Assembly (NCBI GenBank): GCA_019426215.1
Contig: CM033392.1
Coordinates: 33,400,814-33,464,813, forward strand
From: Buddleja alternifolia
Lineage: Eukaryota; Streptophyta; Magnoliopsida; Lamiales; Scrophulariaceae
Direction of reading: 5' to 3'
DNA length: 64,000 bases
The translations under genes were made by a program, and so were the position numbers. Position 1 is the first letter of the stretch, and every line of letters starts with the position of its first letter. Shown piece after piece: positions 35,713-48,077 of this stretch. The notes beneath the pieces are model-generated. The model did no database searches, was not told the origin of the DNA, and was given only the letters and a program-made list of their open reading frames with translations.

Positions 35713-36890
35713 GAGTTGTTCCTCTTATTCCCCTGTTAGAGAAGATGTGAATTAGGGGTAATATCTTACTATCATTTAAGAACACGTATTTTAAATGTTA
35801 AGGCAACGATTTAAGTTCAAGGGTAGGGGCTTCTTTACTAGATGGGCAAGATGGAGCCAAAAGTGATCTTTCTAGCTTTTCAACCCCCATAACATGGTAA
35901 GGAGGATGCTTCTCTAGACTAAGCACGACTTCCAATTGCTCCTCACTTTCCGAATCTACATCCATAGATTGGAAAAGACACATCTCTAATGGGTCATCAA
36001 TCATGTGTGCCTGAAAAGTCTCACCAATCAAAGTGTCAAATGCATCAATGCATAAACATGATTCGGGGTCACATGGATGTTTAAGCACTTTAAATACATC
36101 AAAAAATAACTTTCTCCTCACCCACATGTAAAGTAAGCTTACCATCGGTGACATCTTGAATCGCTTTACCTGTGGCTAGGAAAGTTCTTGCTAGGATCAA
36201 AGTTACTTCAACGTCTTGTTCCATCTCAGGCACCAGAAAATCAATCAGGAAGTAGAATTTATCAACTTACATGATCACATCTTCAATAATTCCCTTTGGG
36301 TGCTTGATTGAACGATCTGCCAATCGTAAGGACATAGACATTGGTTTGGGATTCTCGAGGCTAAACTTCTTGAAGATAGAGTAGGGGAGAAGATTAATGC
36401 TAGCTCCCGATTAACAAAGAACTTTTTCAAAAGTGAGATGGCCAATAGTGCACGGGATAGTAAGACTCTCCGGGTCCTTGAGCTTGCGAGGCAATTTGTT
36501 AAGTAAGACTGATGAGCACTCCTAGATTAGACATCCCGTTTCATTTTTCTCCCACTTTTTCTTGTTGAATAGAATATCCGTAAAGAATTTAATGTAATTT
36601 GGCATTTGAAAAAAATAGCGTCAATGAAAGGATTGTTGATCCAAACCTCACCAAGAATAGCTAAGATTCTAAGTAAGCTTTGATCCATCTCCTTCTTTTT
36701 CTTTTTCTGTGCCATTAGGAAAGGAAGATGTATCTCGATGGGTGGAGCAGGTGTCGAAGAGGAAGAACTAGAAGCGGGAGACATAGCGCTTGGGCACCGT
36801 AGTGCGAGCTGAATCATCCTGGATGGGCGTGATCGGCGCCTAGGTGTGGAGGTGCGTAACTCATCTTCTGGACAGGATGTCACCGGAGAC
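35713..36890 (-). pseudogene. Protease region of Athila
   Basis: Broken frames hold the retropepsin segment near 36390-36420: SGASINLLP is preceded by a stop codon exactly where the catalytic aspartate of D-S-G-A should be. Downstream is RLADRSIKHPKGIIEDV, then an acidic linker (35798-36154) before RT. Upstream (36527-36883) is a K/E-rich and S/P-rich segment from the end of gag. Inactive. Confidence 0.75.
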
Positions 36891-38175
36891 TGGGCGCCGT
36901 CTGAGTGGCACTTGGGCGCCGCTGTGCGAACTTAATCATCTTCCAATTGTTTTCCACTCCTTAAAGCAACCGCATGACATTGCTCTTTTAGATTCTTCTC
37001 CGTGTCACTTGGTAAATTTTCCGGGGCTCTCCCACTCACCGCGGTTAATAATTGTCCTATGTGTGTTTTCATATCTTTCATTTCCATAAACATCTCCTTC
37101 ATCATGTTTCGGAGGTCATTGAACGACGCATCCGATTTCTTTATATGTGCATTAAGACGTTCATCGGTTGTAGGAGGTCTAACTTGCCCTTGCCCTTATA
37201 CATTAAGATTACCTTGCGTTGGAGCTTGGTTGTTGTTGAATGGAGGCCTTGGTACTTGATAAATACCCAATTGTGGAATTTGTGCCGGATTGGATCTCTT
37301 CTGGAAATTGTCGGGCACATGGAAGTTCACCCGAGGTCGATTGGCATTTCCACCATAGTTTACATCACCAACCCTCGATTACAACGCTACCTCTTCTTCC
37401 AACTCTTTAACACAAGTGACTTTCTTAGTAGAACTAATCTCTTCATCGCCGGAATAGAGCTCATCTTCCCGGGATAATTGTTAAATCTTGTCCCACACAC
37501 TTTGGCAATCTAAACCGACAAGATCACCGCCCGCACCGGCATTGAGCCTATTTCTAATGCGTGATCGAACTTCACTGTAGAAATGTAACACTTTCTCGTT
37601 CAATCCAAAGTTGTGATCCGGGCATTTCCTAAGCATGCCTTTATATCGAGCCCAAGTCTCGGCTAAGGATTCATTGTTCCTTTGCCTAAATCCTTTGATG
37701 TTGATCCAGAGCTCGTTGATCTTGGAAGGTGGGAAGAATTTGTTCAAGAAAGCATCTACTAACTCGCCCAATGTCGTGATAGATTGAGGAGGTAGAGATT
37801 TGTACCATGTGATCGCCTTGTCCTTAAGTGGGAAATGGAAAACTCTTAGACGGATTGCATCTAGATCCCTTGGATGAAATTGAATGGTTATGAGGGCATC
37901 ATCTAGAGTCTCCAAGTGTGCATGAGGCAATTCATGAGGCTCGCCATAGAGTGGTTCACCTTGCACCATACTAAATATATGAGATGGGATGTGATAATTT
38001 GGTGTATAGAAGTTGGGCAAGACCACGGGCCCAGGTATGGTATGGACCCTCGGTGGTAGACTACCCCGGACTGACAGAAGTTGCTGAGAAGGAGGTGGTT
38101 GCACTCTCTATTCTCCGGTAGATTCATATCCGAGAAACGTGCATTCAGATTTGGTTGATAGAGATTGTCCGCCAT
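36891..38175 (-). pseudogene. gag of Athila
   Basis: It begins at ATG 38173-38175 (MADNLYQPN). A frameshift at about 38105 is followed by a long open part (37481-38104) with the gag core: HLETLDDALITIQF, AIRLRVFHFPLKDKAITWY, FLNKFFPPSKINELW, FRQRNNESLAETWARYK. Further stops follow (37478, 37379, 37201) in the C-terminal part, which keeps ALRSGKQLEDD near 36950. The core is the Athila/Tat type of retrotransposon gag; a zinc knuckle is not visible. Confidence 0.9.
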
Positions 38176-38407
38176 CTCTCTCGAGTTCGTCTACTAGCCC
38201 AAAGCATACATTCAATTTTGGTCTCAAAATCCAATAGAGGCTCGGCTCGTTGGAGGAGTGGGTCATGCAACAAGAACGAACCTATAAAGTAAACCAAAGA
38301 AACAAAATTAGACTAACAATAAAATAGAAGAAAAGCAAGAAGTAAACGAAAAACTAAGAATTATGAAAACGTAAAATAAAATCAAAAACTAAAATAAACA
38401 AGTCTTT

Positions 38408-38420
38408 GGCAATGGCGCCA
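38408..38420 (-). promoter_or_regulatory. Primer binding site of Athila (tRNA-Asp type)
   Basis: The minus strand reads TGGCGCCATTGCC, one base from TGGCGCCGTTGCC used by Athila/Tat elements, preceded by CAAGTTTT after the LTR end GTGTCA. Confidence 0.9.
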
Positions 38421-38855
38421 AAAACTTGACACGCTAGAACCTAATGCCCTTTTAGTAGCAAGTATACTAGTTGTGAAATAGTAATAGATGGACAAGAAGC
38501 TCGGATTGTCGAATCTCAGAGACTTGAATTCTAGTTTATGATTATGGATAACAAATGAAAGAAAAACAGATACTTAACTCAAAAATAAAGGAGAATAAGC
38601 TAAAGCGAAAGCAAGGAGAGATTTAGACTTCCAAAGATGAGAGGTGACTAAGGCTCATGTTCGGTCACATGTTGCGTATTGCTATCCTAGGATCGTTTAC
38701 CGTTTCATTAGACGCACATTGATATGGTGAAAGCTCCTAAGGAAAAGAATAACCGATGTCTCGCGATAGACTCCCTATACTTAAATGATGGTTTCCTAAG
38801 TATGTCTACCCAGAAATATAACCATTAAGCACGCCTTAATGCACTAGAACTATCT

Positions 38856-40387
38856 TGTTAGGAAATTTCTTGTTAGATGTGTGGAGGATGACAATTAGGA
38901 TTCTATGTTAGACCCCAAAATATGTAAGTTTGATTTTATTAGAAATCATGTATAAGCTTTGAGCGTTAGATTTGTAATAGGCTTTATTTATTTTCATTTT
39001 AGTCTGTTAAGCTAGGTAGTCTTAGACTGAGCGTCTAATAATTTCTGAGTGAGTTTATCAGTAGTTAGGTTTGAAGACTCAAGCATCTGGAGTCTGAATG
39101 AAGAATGAAGATTCCAAGCGTCCAAAAGTCAAGCTATATCAAGCGATTGATTTAGTGGCAGAAGTGATTCAAATTGAATGAGCGTCTATCAATGACAGAT
39201 TTCACCTAAATTTATTTCTAAGTCCAGAGGGAGTTTAATGCAAATATTCTCAATTCAGTAATTGCCACGGGCCTTGAATTCAAATGCATTAAATGCTGAT
39301 AAGAGCATTAAATGTGATAAGCACTCCAGGACATACGGAGAAGCCACCCTATTGGACTGTCAACTATTCAGAGATTGCAGCACCTACTTTTGTGCAGCAG
39401 ATTTTCAGGAAAAAGGACAAAAGTTGTTCACTCGCTGAAGTGAGAGACAGGCGCCGGTGCATGTGTCAAACGGACACTTTTTCCAATAATGCCTATAAAT
39501 AGAACTTCAACAACAAGCCAAAACAACCATCGTATTACAAGCCAAATTGTTGTTGCATTGAAGTCTCAAGTACTCAAATGTTCAGAAAAGCCAGAATATT
39601 CAAGCAAACATTCTCTTTGCTTTTCTTCAAATCCTGAGCCAATCAACCAATATCTCAAACATTATTTTCGAAGAAACCTACATTACTATTGAGATATTCC
39701 AAGTTGTTTGAACTTTATCAAAATCAAACAAACCGTTAAGAAAAACCCCATCCAAGCCTCACGATCTGTGTGAAGTCGAAGTTGGATATTTGCAATATTT
39801 TTGGGTGAAAGAAGAAAGGGGATAGAAGTGTCTTGGAAGTGAAATATGTGTGACCAACTAGCCCAAGTCCTCAATATCCATCTCTCCCTAATTTGTAGAA
39901 GATTCTGTGTGATTCTTTGAGAATCATTTTAGTGGATTGCCTCCGAGTGTTCGAGGAGAAGAATGACGTAGTTGAGATTACACCACCCAACGAACCTTAC
40001 AAATATTGTGTTCTTTACTTTACAGTTGATTTCATTATTATCATATTATTGCATTAATCTGTTAAAGTAAACACAATCAAATGCTAAGCAACTAATAAAC
40101 ATTTTGGTGATGCTAAAACTTTCAAAGAAGAAGACTCAGAGATAGTTCCGCTGTGCTAACACTAATCAAAGAACTAAACGCTTAAACCTAACTGCTTATA
40201 GTATTCAAATCTTGAAGACTAAGTTAACTTTATAAAATAATCTTCCAGCAAACGCTCTTCCAAGCGTCCACATTTTCAAGCGTCCACCCTTATTTTAATA
40301 TGAATTTTTTCAAGTAAAAAAAAGACTTCAGGGACTATTCAACCCCCTCCCCTTCTAGACCCTTTCGTATGCCACTTGGGACCAACA
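38856..40387 (+). mobile_element. Lone (solo) Sirevirus LTR, 1532 bp
   Basis: A complete LTR in plus orientation from TGTTAGGAAATTTC to CTTGGGACCAACA with Athila LTR on both sides. The flanks TATCT (38851-38855) and TTTCT (40388-40392) fit a target duplication with one change. It has TGTCAAACGGACA at 39464-39476 and TATAAATA at 39494-39501. It probably arose by recombination between the two LTRs of a full element. Closest relative in the window: 10455-11690. Confidence 0.9.
39464..39501 (+). promoter_or_regulatory. LTR promoter core of the lone LTR
   Basis: Near-palindrome TGTCAAACGGACA (39464-39476), a 17-base gap, then TATAAATA (39494-39501). The same order and spacing is found in every Sirevirus LTR here that still holds this region. 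Confidence 0.7.
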
Positions 40388-41328
40388 TTTCTCGATATAA
40401 ATCGAACGACTACACTTGGAAATCTTTACCTATTTCTAGAGCAATTCCTATTTGGTCGGTGATGTTGTGACATTGGCGCACCCTAAGTCAATTTTCTCTC
40501 GAAATATCAACCTAGCCATAAAATTCTAACATATGATGATCATGCATATGCAACGCATTCAACAACAAAATCACAACACATAGCAATATACGAATTGAAA
40601 CGGGAAAACGATCTTATTATCACAATGCTAACAACATGGCCTTCTCATGGCTCTAGTTCGACAATTTACTTCATAATATGCACAAAGGAAAAGCTAAGCA
40701 TAGAATTCATGTTCATAAACAAAAATGAATCTAAGCTAAGAAACTCCCTATACTCGATTGATGATCGGATCCTTGCTTGGAGGCTTCAATCTCTTCTTTC
40801 CCCTCTTTTCTTGCTCTTCAAATTTGGCAAAAAGTTGGTCCAAATCTAAGGAGATACCCAACAATTACCCAAAATTCGAACCCCTTGCTTATGTTGAAAT
40901 TTTAACTTTATACTTTTGAAAATTAGTTATAGTGGCGCCTAGGTGTGGGTGGATCGGCGCCTAGGCGCCTCCTATGTGGCAGATGTATGTTAGGGAATAA
41001 GTCGGGGCAGTCAGGCGTGGAGATAATAGAACTCGAGCGCGAATGATGCGGCGCCTGTGTGTGGGTAAGATGGCGCCGTAATGTGACTTCATTTTATTCT
41101 CCTCTTCATTCGCACCTGGGCGTGGCTGAACTGGCACCTAGGCGCGGATATACGAACACTTGTCCTGAGTTTACGTCGTCTTTTGCCCCTTTCTTCGTGA
41201 ACCTTCGTTTATTGATTGAAGTCACTCAACGCACAAATGAAATGTACAAGGGCTAGAAATCAAGCTATAAACGAACCTAAATTGTTAACAAAAGGGGCTC
41301 AAAACATACGTAAAAATGACTCCTATCA

Positions 41329-41547
41329 GGAACCAAAGTCTCACAACAAGTTCAAACACGTAGAGGGGAGATATCACATCAATAAAGAAATCGTTCGGGG
41401 AGTCGACATAGTCGTGTAGTAAATAGGATCAACAGACAACGTTGTGATCCACTCGCCAAGCCATTTTCATAGGCGGTGCTTGATCGATATCTTGAGAAGA
41501 TGGGTATGAGATACCATAGCAAGTGCCATTGAGTGAAAGTGAGAGAT
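41329..41547 (+). pseudogene. RNase H end of copia F
   Basis: A plus-strand frame with KSHNKFKHVEGRYHI followed by stops, then the VDPLxK-like region (IHSPSHF) and a purine-rich tract GAAAGTGAGAGAT before the LTR. The Athila element inserted at its left. Upstream pol is not in the window. Confidence 0.75.
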
Positions 41548-42276
41548 TGTTCCCTCAAGGTGAATTCCTGAAGTTGGAGATTCAAGAAATTCAAGGAGAC
41601 GAGCTTTTCTTCAACCACTCCGCTTCAAGGATAAAGTGACTCTATTCTTCTCTTCCTTTATGCATAATCGCCAATTGATTGCTTGAGAAATCTAGTTTTT
41701 ATTTATTCCTCCATGTTACTGATTTCCCAACGCACTAATCATCAATATATTAGGAAATCTCCATGTATTTCCTAGTATATTGACTTAAGTGAATCTCGGA
41801 CCAAAGTAGACTCAATAAGGAGGTTGAACCTTGCTCAATTGACAAAAGCTAATCGTACTTGAAATACAATCATAACATCAGACTAGTTGGGTTTTGACTG
41901 ATATCCATGCCCTAGGTTCGATCAGGGGAACAGTAAGGAAGGATTTTAATAATGCGAGAATCATAACCATATAGGTCATTTAATGGCCTATGCCTAGGTC
42001 TTCATGGTGGCTAAACATTAACTATGATTTGTACGTGCCTCAAACTTAATCGGTAAATTATGTGTGACCTAATTAATACTTGGGAGTATAAATTTGGTAT
42101 GTGAAAATTATCGAGTCATAACGAGGTTGCAGTCCTACTACTAGCACATGAGTGAATTTAGGTGGTCACACACTTACTCATTTGGTGATGATTTGTATTG
42201 ATTAGGATGAATTAAAAGAATTACTTAATGGAATTAGTTAATTGGAAGAATCTATAATTGATGGCTAAGTTGATTC
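41548..42276 (+). repeat. LTR of copia F, left part
   Basis: It starts TGTTCCCTCAAGG after the purine tract and is cut by the insertion of Sirevirus B at GATTC (42272-42276). It continues at 56583. No coding content. Confidence 0.65.
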
Positions 42277-44045
42277 TGTTGGTCCCAAGTGGTATACGAA
42301 AGGGTCTAGAAGGGGGGGGGGGGGTTGAATAGACCCTGAAGTCTTTTTCGACTTCTTAAAAGTTCGTATCACTTTGAAGTATTTGAACGCTTGACAAGTT
42401 TAAGCGCTGGATGTGGCGCTTGAGAAACGTTAACTTAGACTCGGTGATTTCAACGCTTACCAAAGTAGGGCAGAGTTTAGTCACTAAATCAGAGTTAGCA
42501 CAGCGGAAGTATTTTATAGCTTAGCGTTCAGTTAGTTAATCGAAAGTAGTCGCTTAGTTGTTTTAAAACTTTATCAGAATGTATGCAATATGAATAGTAA
42601 AGCAGTAAAACAATGAATGCTTAAAGAGGTAAATGACACAAGATATTTGTAAGGTTCACTGGGTGATGTAATCCCAGCTACGTCCTTCTTCTCCTTTTAT
42701 CAGGGAGGTTTTTCACTATGATGATTATCGAAGAGTCACACAGAGACTTCTACAAGATAGAGGGAGATTGGATATGATCTCGGAACTCCTTGGTCACACA
42801 GATTTCAGCTCCACTAAAGACCTTCTATCCCCTTGCTTCTTTCACTCAGAAATGGTGCAAGTTACTCTTGATCTCGGAACTCCTTCGTCACACAGATTTC
42901 AGCTCCAATAGAGATCAACTTCAACAAGCTTCTTTTACACAAAAATATTGCTTGCAAGTCAACCAGCTTTCTCACTCAGATGAAAGGTGTTGATGGTTTT
43001 GGTCACGGGTTTGTTTGTTTTTTGGAAAGTTCAAACAACTTGGGGATATCTCAATGGTAGTGTAGGTGCTTTTTAAAAAGAGATTTGAGATATAGGTGAC
43101 TGTCTCTGGAATATTTGTGAAAAGCTTATATGGATATTTGGCTATGATTTTCAGTAAGCTTTTCCTTCAACAAAGTAGGTATTTTTTTGCTTTTTTTTAT
43201 GTGTCTGACTACTTGTTTGTTGAAAGAGCTATTTATAAGGTATTGGTGGTTTTTGTCCGTTTGACACGGTTGGAGTCTCGTTTCCCCAAACATTCCTTGA
43301 GTTCATACATTTCTAACTTTGGGTATACTTAATTAGTTAGGCATGTTCTTGGTTTCATAACTTCTGACAGTTTCGGTCAAAAGAATGGCTTACCCATACG
43401 TTATAATGCTTATATTTTAATAGCACTTATCCGACTTTTAATGCATCTTGTCTTATTTCCGTTGGAAATAATTCGTCCGTTTGATTCATGCATTTTTAAA
43501 TCTTTGGATAGTTTTGGGTTTGAGTTTTCAGGTTACGTTCTTTGTAGGTTGTCTTGGTTTAACCTTTTGGACGCTTGCTGAAGAGAATAGTTATTCTCGT
43601 GTATTGGACAGACGCTTGGACTGATCCTGAGTTTCTTCTCTTTATTTCAGACACTTACTCTTCAATCTTGTCTTGATGGTCTCACTGAGAATTCCGTCAT
43701 TTCACTTGATGTTGAGTATTCGGCCTGAGTTATCCATTCGTAGTTTGAGCACTGGGATAATCCCTAAAGCGTTTGACGGACGCTTCAAGATATCTTTATC
43801 TATCGTAGCTTCAGACGCTTGATCTTCACCTTTATCACTTGGTAGACTCACCCAGAATTCTCCTAAGTGATTTAGTGTCACATACTTAGTCTAAAGAATT
43901 CTACAAAGATAAATACTATAAGCCTAAGATAAATAAGCTTTCATGTACTTATACATAACATTCTATGAAAGCTTTTACACTTTTCGGGGTCTAACAGGAA
44001 GTCCTATTTGTCATCATCAAAACATCTAATATGAAATTCCTAACA
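42277..44045 (-). repeat. 3' LTR of B
   Basis: Plus strand from TGTTGGTCCCAAG to CCTAACA. TATAAATA (minus) at 43230-43237, near-palindrome TGTCCGTTTGACA at 43254-43266. A run of 13 G at about 42312-42324 is 12 G in the other LTR. The ORFs seen in both LTRs (for example 42790-42993) are chance ORFs. Confidence 0.97.
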
Positions 44046-44066
44046 ATTTCCCCCTTTTTGATGATG
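44012..44066 (-). promoter_or_regulatory. Polypurine tract with flanking inverted repeat (B)
   Basis: The minus strand reads AAAAAGGGGGAAAT before U3 TGTTAGG. The arms CATCATCAAAA (44012-44022) and TTTTGATGATG (44056-44066) are perfect reverse complements across the tract and the LTR start. Confidence 0.85.
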
Positions 44067-44356
44067 GCAATACTTATTTAGTTCAAGCGTTAGATACCTA
44101 AAGTGAAGGTTAGCGTAAGTTAGTAAGTTAGTTTGAGCTAACGAGATGTTTCAGTTGTAAAATGCATTTTATATATATATTTCATAGTACAGGCATTTTA
44201 CAACTAAAAAGAGAGAAGCACAAGTAAAAATCAAGATCGTGACTTGATCTTGTATCTCTTAGTCATTTCAGCACGGATTGCTTCAGTTATCTGATCTTCT
44301 AACGTCATCATCGCAGCATGATCTTTACTGATTATGTGCTTGTTTTCTTGAATTTG

Positions 44357-47300
44357 TCATGCCTTAAAGGCAATGAAGTGTTTATCCCATTCTTCTGGAC
44401 TGATGCCTATGTATCGTAGGCAAATTCTGAAGGTTTGGTCGAAGTCAGACATTTTTCTTTCTAAGGCTAATACTGCTGGATCAGATGGTTCTGGAATTGA
44501 TGCTCTGAGAAGAGGAATGTCAAACTGTTCAAGCAGTGCTCTTGAAGGCAATGGAAGAGTTGGATAGAGCACTCTGGGAGTTTCTTTCTTATTGGACGCT
44601 TCAACCGATGTAGTTACCCAAGAGGGATAGGAATACCTTGGTTCTGTACTCAGTGTGAGAGAAGTATCAATATGTTGACGCTTGGATGGTGGAGGAGGAA
44701 CTTGATCTTTAGATGTTGACGATTTCCTCTTTTCTCACTTCTTTTCCCCCTTATTGCCATCATCAGTCTGTATGAAATGCTGAGTAAGAAGACTGACTTG
44801 AGTAGCAATCTGAGCGACAGAGGCCTCAAGAGTGGTTAGACGCTGGTCGAAATGTTCTTTCATGACCAGGAGTTGAGCGTGATTAGCGTCTGTGAGAGAG
44901 GTCTCTAGAGCCGTGAACCGGTCTTGTAGATCATTGGTTAAAGCCACATGACTTGCCTGAGTAGCTGTAGATAGTTGCTGTATTTGAGTGAGGCATTCAG
45001 TCATGGACGTTTGAGCGTCGGGAATTGCAGTGCTGACTCGAGGCTTAAAACGAGATGTGTGTTTGAGAGATTCAATAGGTACTTGATAAGTAGGATCAAA
45101 TACTGTTCCTCGAAGCTCTGGGGCACTGTTGGACTCGGTGGATGCAGTAGAGTCGGATTCAGTTGGACTGGGGGAATGAGGCGCTTGAGGTAATTCTAAT
45201 AAGCGCTCAGGAGCAGGTAACGTGTCAGCTGGTGCTGCAGTAAATTCTGATGCTATACGGCTAAAGTCCGTAAACCAAAAGTCCAAGCTAGCAAACGGCT
45301 CATCTGCATATGGATACGTAGCAGTCTGTAGAAGTTCAGTCAAATGTAGAGTGGGGAGATAAGTACCATGAATGAACGTTCTGATAGGACTATCCAGAGC
45401 CCTGATATACATTGGCCCGAGGATATCCAGCACATGAGTGGGAAAGATTTTGGAGGGCGCTTGGCAGATGGAGAATAAGGCATCTGGGCAATAGTGTTGT
45501 GAGAAGCCAATTAGCCGATCTGTTGGGAGAGTCTTCGGTTTCCGAGAGTCGGGAACGTGGAGTCGGTAATACTCTTTCTAGCAGCGACAAAATAAAATCA
45601 TAGTGACTTAAGACTTCTTGTCGAATAGACAGAAGAAGTGGATATCCTCTGAAGGGATTGATCCGAGAGCCATTCCACTGTCGCAGATTTTCTGTGAAGA
45701 TTTTGTCGAATAGGGAGACTGGAGGCATAATTGTCATCATGAGAGAAAAGTTGTCTTCACAGTGGCTATGGGTGAGGTTCAGACAGGACAAGGGAGAAGA
45801 ACCGCTGGTGGACGCTTGATCAGCAAAGCGTAGAGAAGAGTTGGCCAGTTTGTGCAACGCTTGTCTTAAGCGGTGTTCAGGTTGATGGCGGATCAGAGGC
45901 AGCTTCAGAACGGGTCCAAGTCTATGTTGGCGCTGCGTTAGCATGTAGCGTGCAAATTTGGTCTTTTTATCATGAATCCCTATGCTGAACAGATGGGGAG
46001 TGCTAACCAAGTCTTCAAATTTATACGTGTCACCCATGTAAGCTTCAGCCCATCTTATCTCAGTCATACAATACTCAGTTCCTGCATTAAGTATAGCACG
46101 AAATCCTTGGTGATGAATATCACAGATGGATTCAAAACGATACCTGTCTGGTTGGTAGTTAGCGTTCCAGACGCAGTCAAAATATGCATCGGTTTCAAGT
46201 TGAATCATCTCGGTCAGTGAAGCTGGACGCTCACCGGCATGTACTCCTTTATTCTTCCACAGGAGGAGAGGATTAGCTGAGCGCTTGTTTTCCCCGCTTT
46301 TTACCAGTGTTGGGGAGTGAGAATAGCCTTCTCTGTTTAGTAGCGTTTCCGTTGGGTTCACAAGCTTATCCTGACGCTCATAGACTCTGATGTTGTAGTC
46401 TCTAAGAGCGAAGCCAGTAGGTTTGCTTGTCCCACAGTCTAGATAATAAACTAAATCAACATCAGCTCTGGGAGTCTTGCCTCCTTGCCTCTGTGCTTGG
46501 AGAGTCACTGAAGCCGGGATGTGTTTGGGAGTCTTCCTGTGTTCAAGGGCTGTGTAGTAAGCTTGATCAGCTGGGGTTAAGGCTGTGTTAAATAGAGTGT
46601 TGCGTACAGTCAGATCAAACTTTATGAGCTTGGCGATATCATTCTCAGCATTGATAAGACTTTCTTCATTATATCCGGTAGGTATGAAGGTTTCTGCGGG
46701 CGCTGGAGGGAAATAATCGACTGAGTGATCGATAGTCTTTAAGGGATCCAGCTTGAAGAAATGTCGATGAATCACAACGTCGTTAGCATCGCTCTGACCT
46801 TCTGAGCGTGCCTCTGTTGGACTAGGTAATGCAAGCAATGGTTGAACCCCTGGGATTTCAGGTTCATCAGGCTCGAGATTTGTGGATTCGATGGCAGCTT
46901 CATGTGCGATGGCCACGATGTGGGCCATATCCACATCCAGATGGACATCAACTGGTGGTTCAAAGGATGATATCGGGACAGCAGCTATGGCTTGGTCACT
47001 TTGTGTAGCCTCAGAAGAAATGGCAGCAGTTGGACGCTTACGTCTCTTGAAGATACGCTTCACATTTATACCTTCGGCGGGGAACGCTTGAGTCTGTGGA
47101 ACTGCAGGTTCTTCAAAGTCAATATTTTTGAGAACCTTTTCCAGATCTTTCCGACTAATGAGGGGTATAGAATCCTCGTCATCTTCATCGCTTTTGATAG
47201 GTTGAGCCTTGGGCTTTCGAGAAGCCCGTTTCTTTGTGACAGTGGGACGCTTCACATTACGTTTGGCTTTCTCCAGATCTGGACGCTCAGCCTCCTCATC

Positions 47301-48077
47301 TGACGCTGCTCGGACAACTTGGCGCTCAGAGAGAGGCTTAGCAGCACCTCCAACTTTGGGTGGATTGAAGAGATTATTGATGATTCTTGGCCCATAGAAC
47401 TTATGCTTGGCCACGGCGACTCCTGCTGAAGAGGTGCACTCTGCTCGAAAAATTAGATCACTTAAAACTAGACCATAACTGTCCCTGAACCTGCTGAATA
47501 TATAGGCGCTCCAGTTGATTTTTATCTTGAGCAGGATGGCAGTCATCATCTGGAACTGGGTTGGGTTGATTTTGTTGAAGGTTCCCACTCTGCATTCAAT
47601 GTTTTTACTGCAGAAATCAGCCAAAACTCGATACCTGTTCACTATATCTTTCTTCTCAAAGTACGGTTTGTATGGAACATCATCGTAAGCGCTAATCTGA
47701 GTCCAGACTTCTTGAATTTGTTCTTCAGTGATAGTGTCTAAAGTGGCTCCAGCATTAGGTAGAGAGAAATTCTGGGCAATAGAGGCCGCAGAGAGAGTGA
47801 ACGTCTTTGATTCCTTCTTGGAGACAGGAAACAAACAAGTGATGGAAGTCTCATCGTCAGACAGTCGAGCATTTCTCCAGAAAAATTCTAGTTCTTCAGG
47901 AAACATATACGAATATTTTGTGAGAAATTTCTGAAGCCCAGCCTCTGCTACAGAATCCATCATTTCCGTTAAATCAATTTGGGGGTTTTCATAGAGAAAC
48001 TTCCAATCAACTATAAGGCCTTCAGTGACCTTAACAACAACTTCAGTGGTTCCAGCAGTAGCTTTCTTGGGTGCCAT
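44357..48077 (-). pseudogene. Third ORF (env-like position) of Sirevirus B
   Basis: The MAPKK start is at 48075-48077; an in-frame ATG upstream at 48251 is unlikely because copy A has no such extension. The frame is open to about 45580, where some 40 bases present in A (after LLER) are lost with a shift of frame. It continues in 44735-45433 to TGA 44735-44737 and then, same frame, to a stop at 44357. The undamaged length would be about 1240 codons. Parts: a conserved N-terminal region (FTLSAASIAQNFSLPNAG, ADFCSKNIECRVGTF), a variable E/K-rich middle with FKRRKRP, a second conserved region (GYPLLLSIRQEV, FDKIFTENLR), a coiled-coil tail (FTALETSLTDANHAQLLVM) and a C-terminal module (ALLEQFDIPLL, ISPEEWDKHFIAF). 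No membrane helix or signal peptide stands out. Role unknown. Confidence 0.8.

Larger units (their letters stand above)
20374..41328 (-). mobile_element. Athila-type Ty3/gypsy element, with nested insertions
   Basis: Own parts: 20374-21378 (region after pol), 32906-38426 (pol, gag, primer site) and the 5' LTR 38427-38855 plus 40388-41328. The Athila assignment rests on the gag type (AIRLRVFHFPLKDKAITW), a tRNA-Asp primer site and a region after pol. Copia T sits at 21379-32905 and a lone Sirevirus LTR at 38856-40387. The 3' LTR is missing at the left, where copia E abuts. On the right the LTR ends in CTCCTATCA and enters a copia RNase H relic (F). Confidence 0.85.
38427..41328 (-). repeat. 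5' LTR of Athila, split by a lone LTR
   Basis: LTR parts 38427-38855 and 40388-41328 (about 1.37 kb without the insert). The minus strand starts TGATAGGAGTCATTTTTACG and ends GCGTGTCA. Around 40925-41150 it carries repeated GGCGCC motifs. Its partner LTR is absent. Confidence 0.8.

Noticed and set aside
42790..43332. Plus-strand ORFs repeated at 55321-55863 as small genes
   Set aside because: They lie in the two LTRs of B, antisense to the element, and repeat only because the LTRs repeat. Codon content shows nothing.
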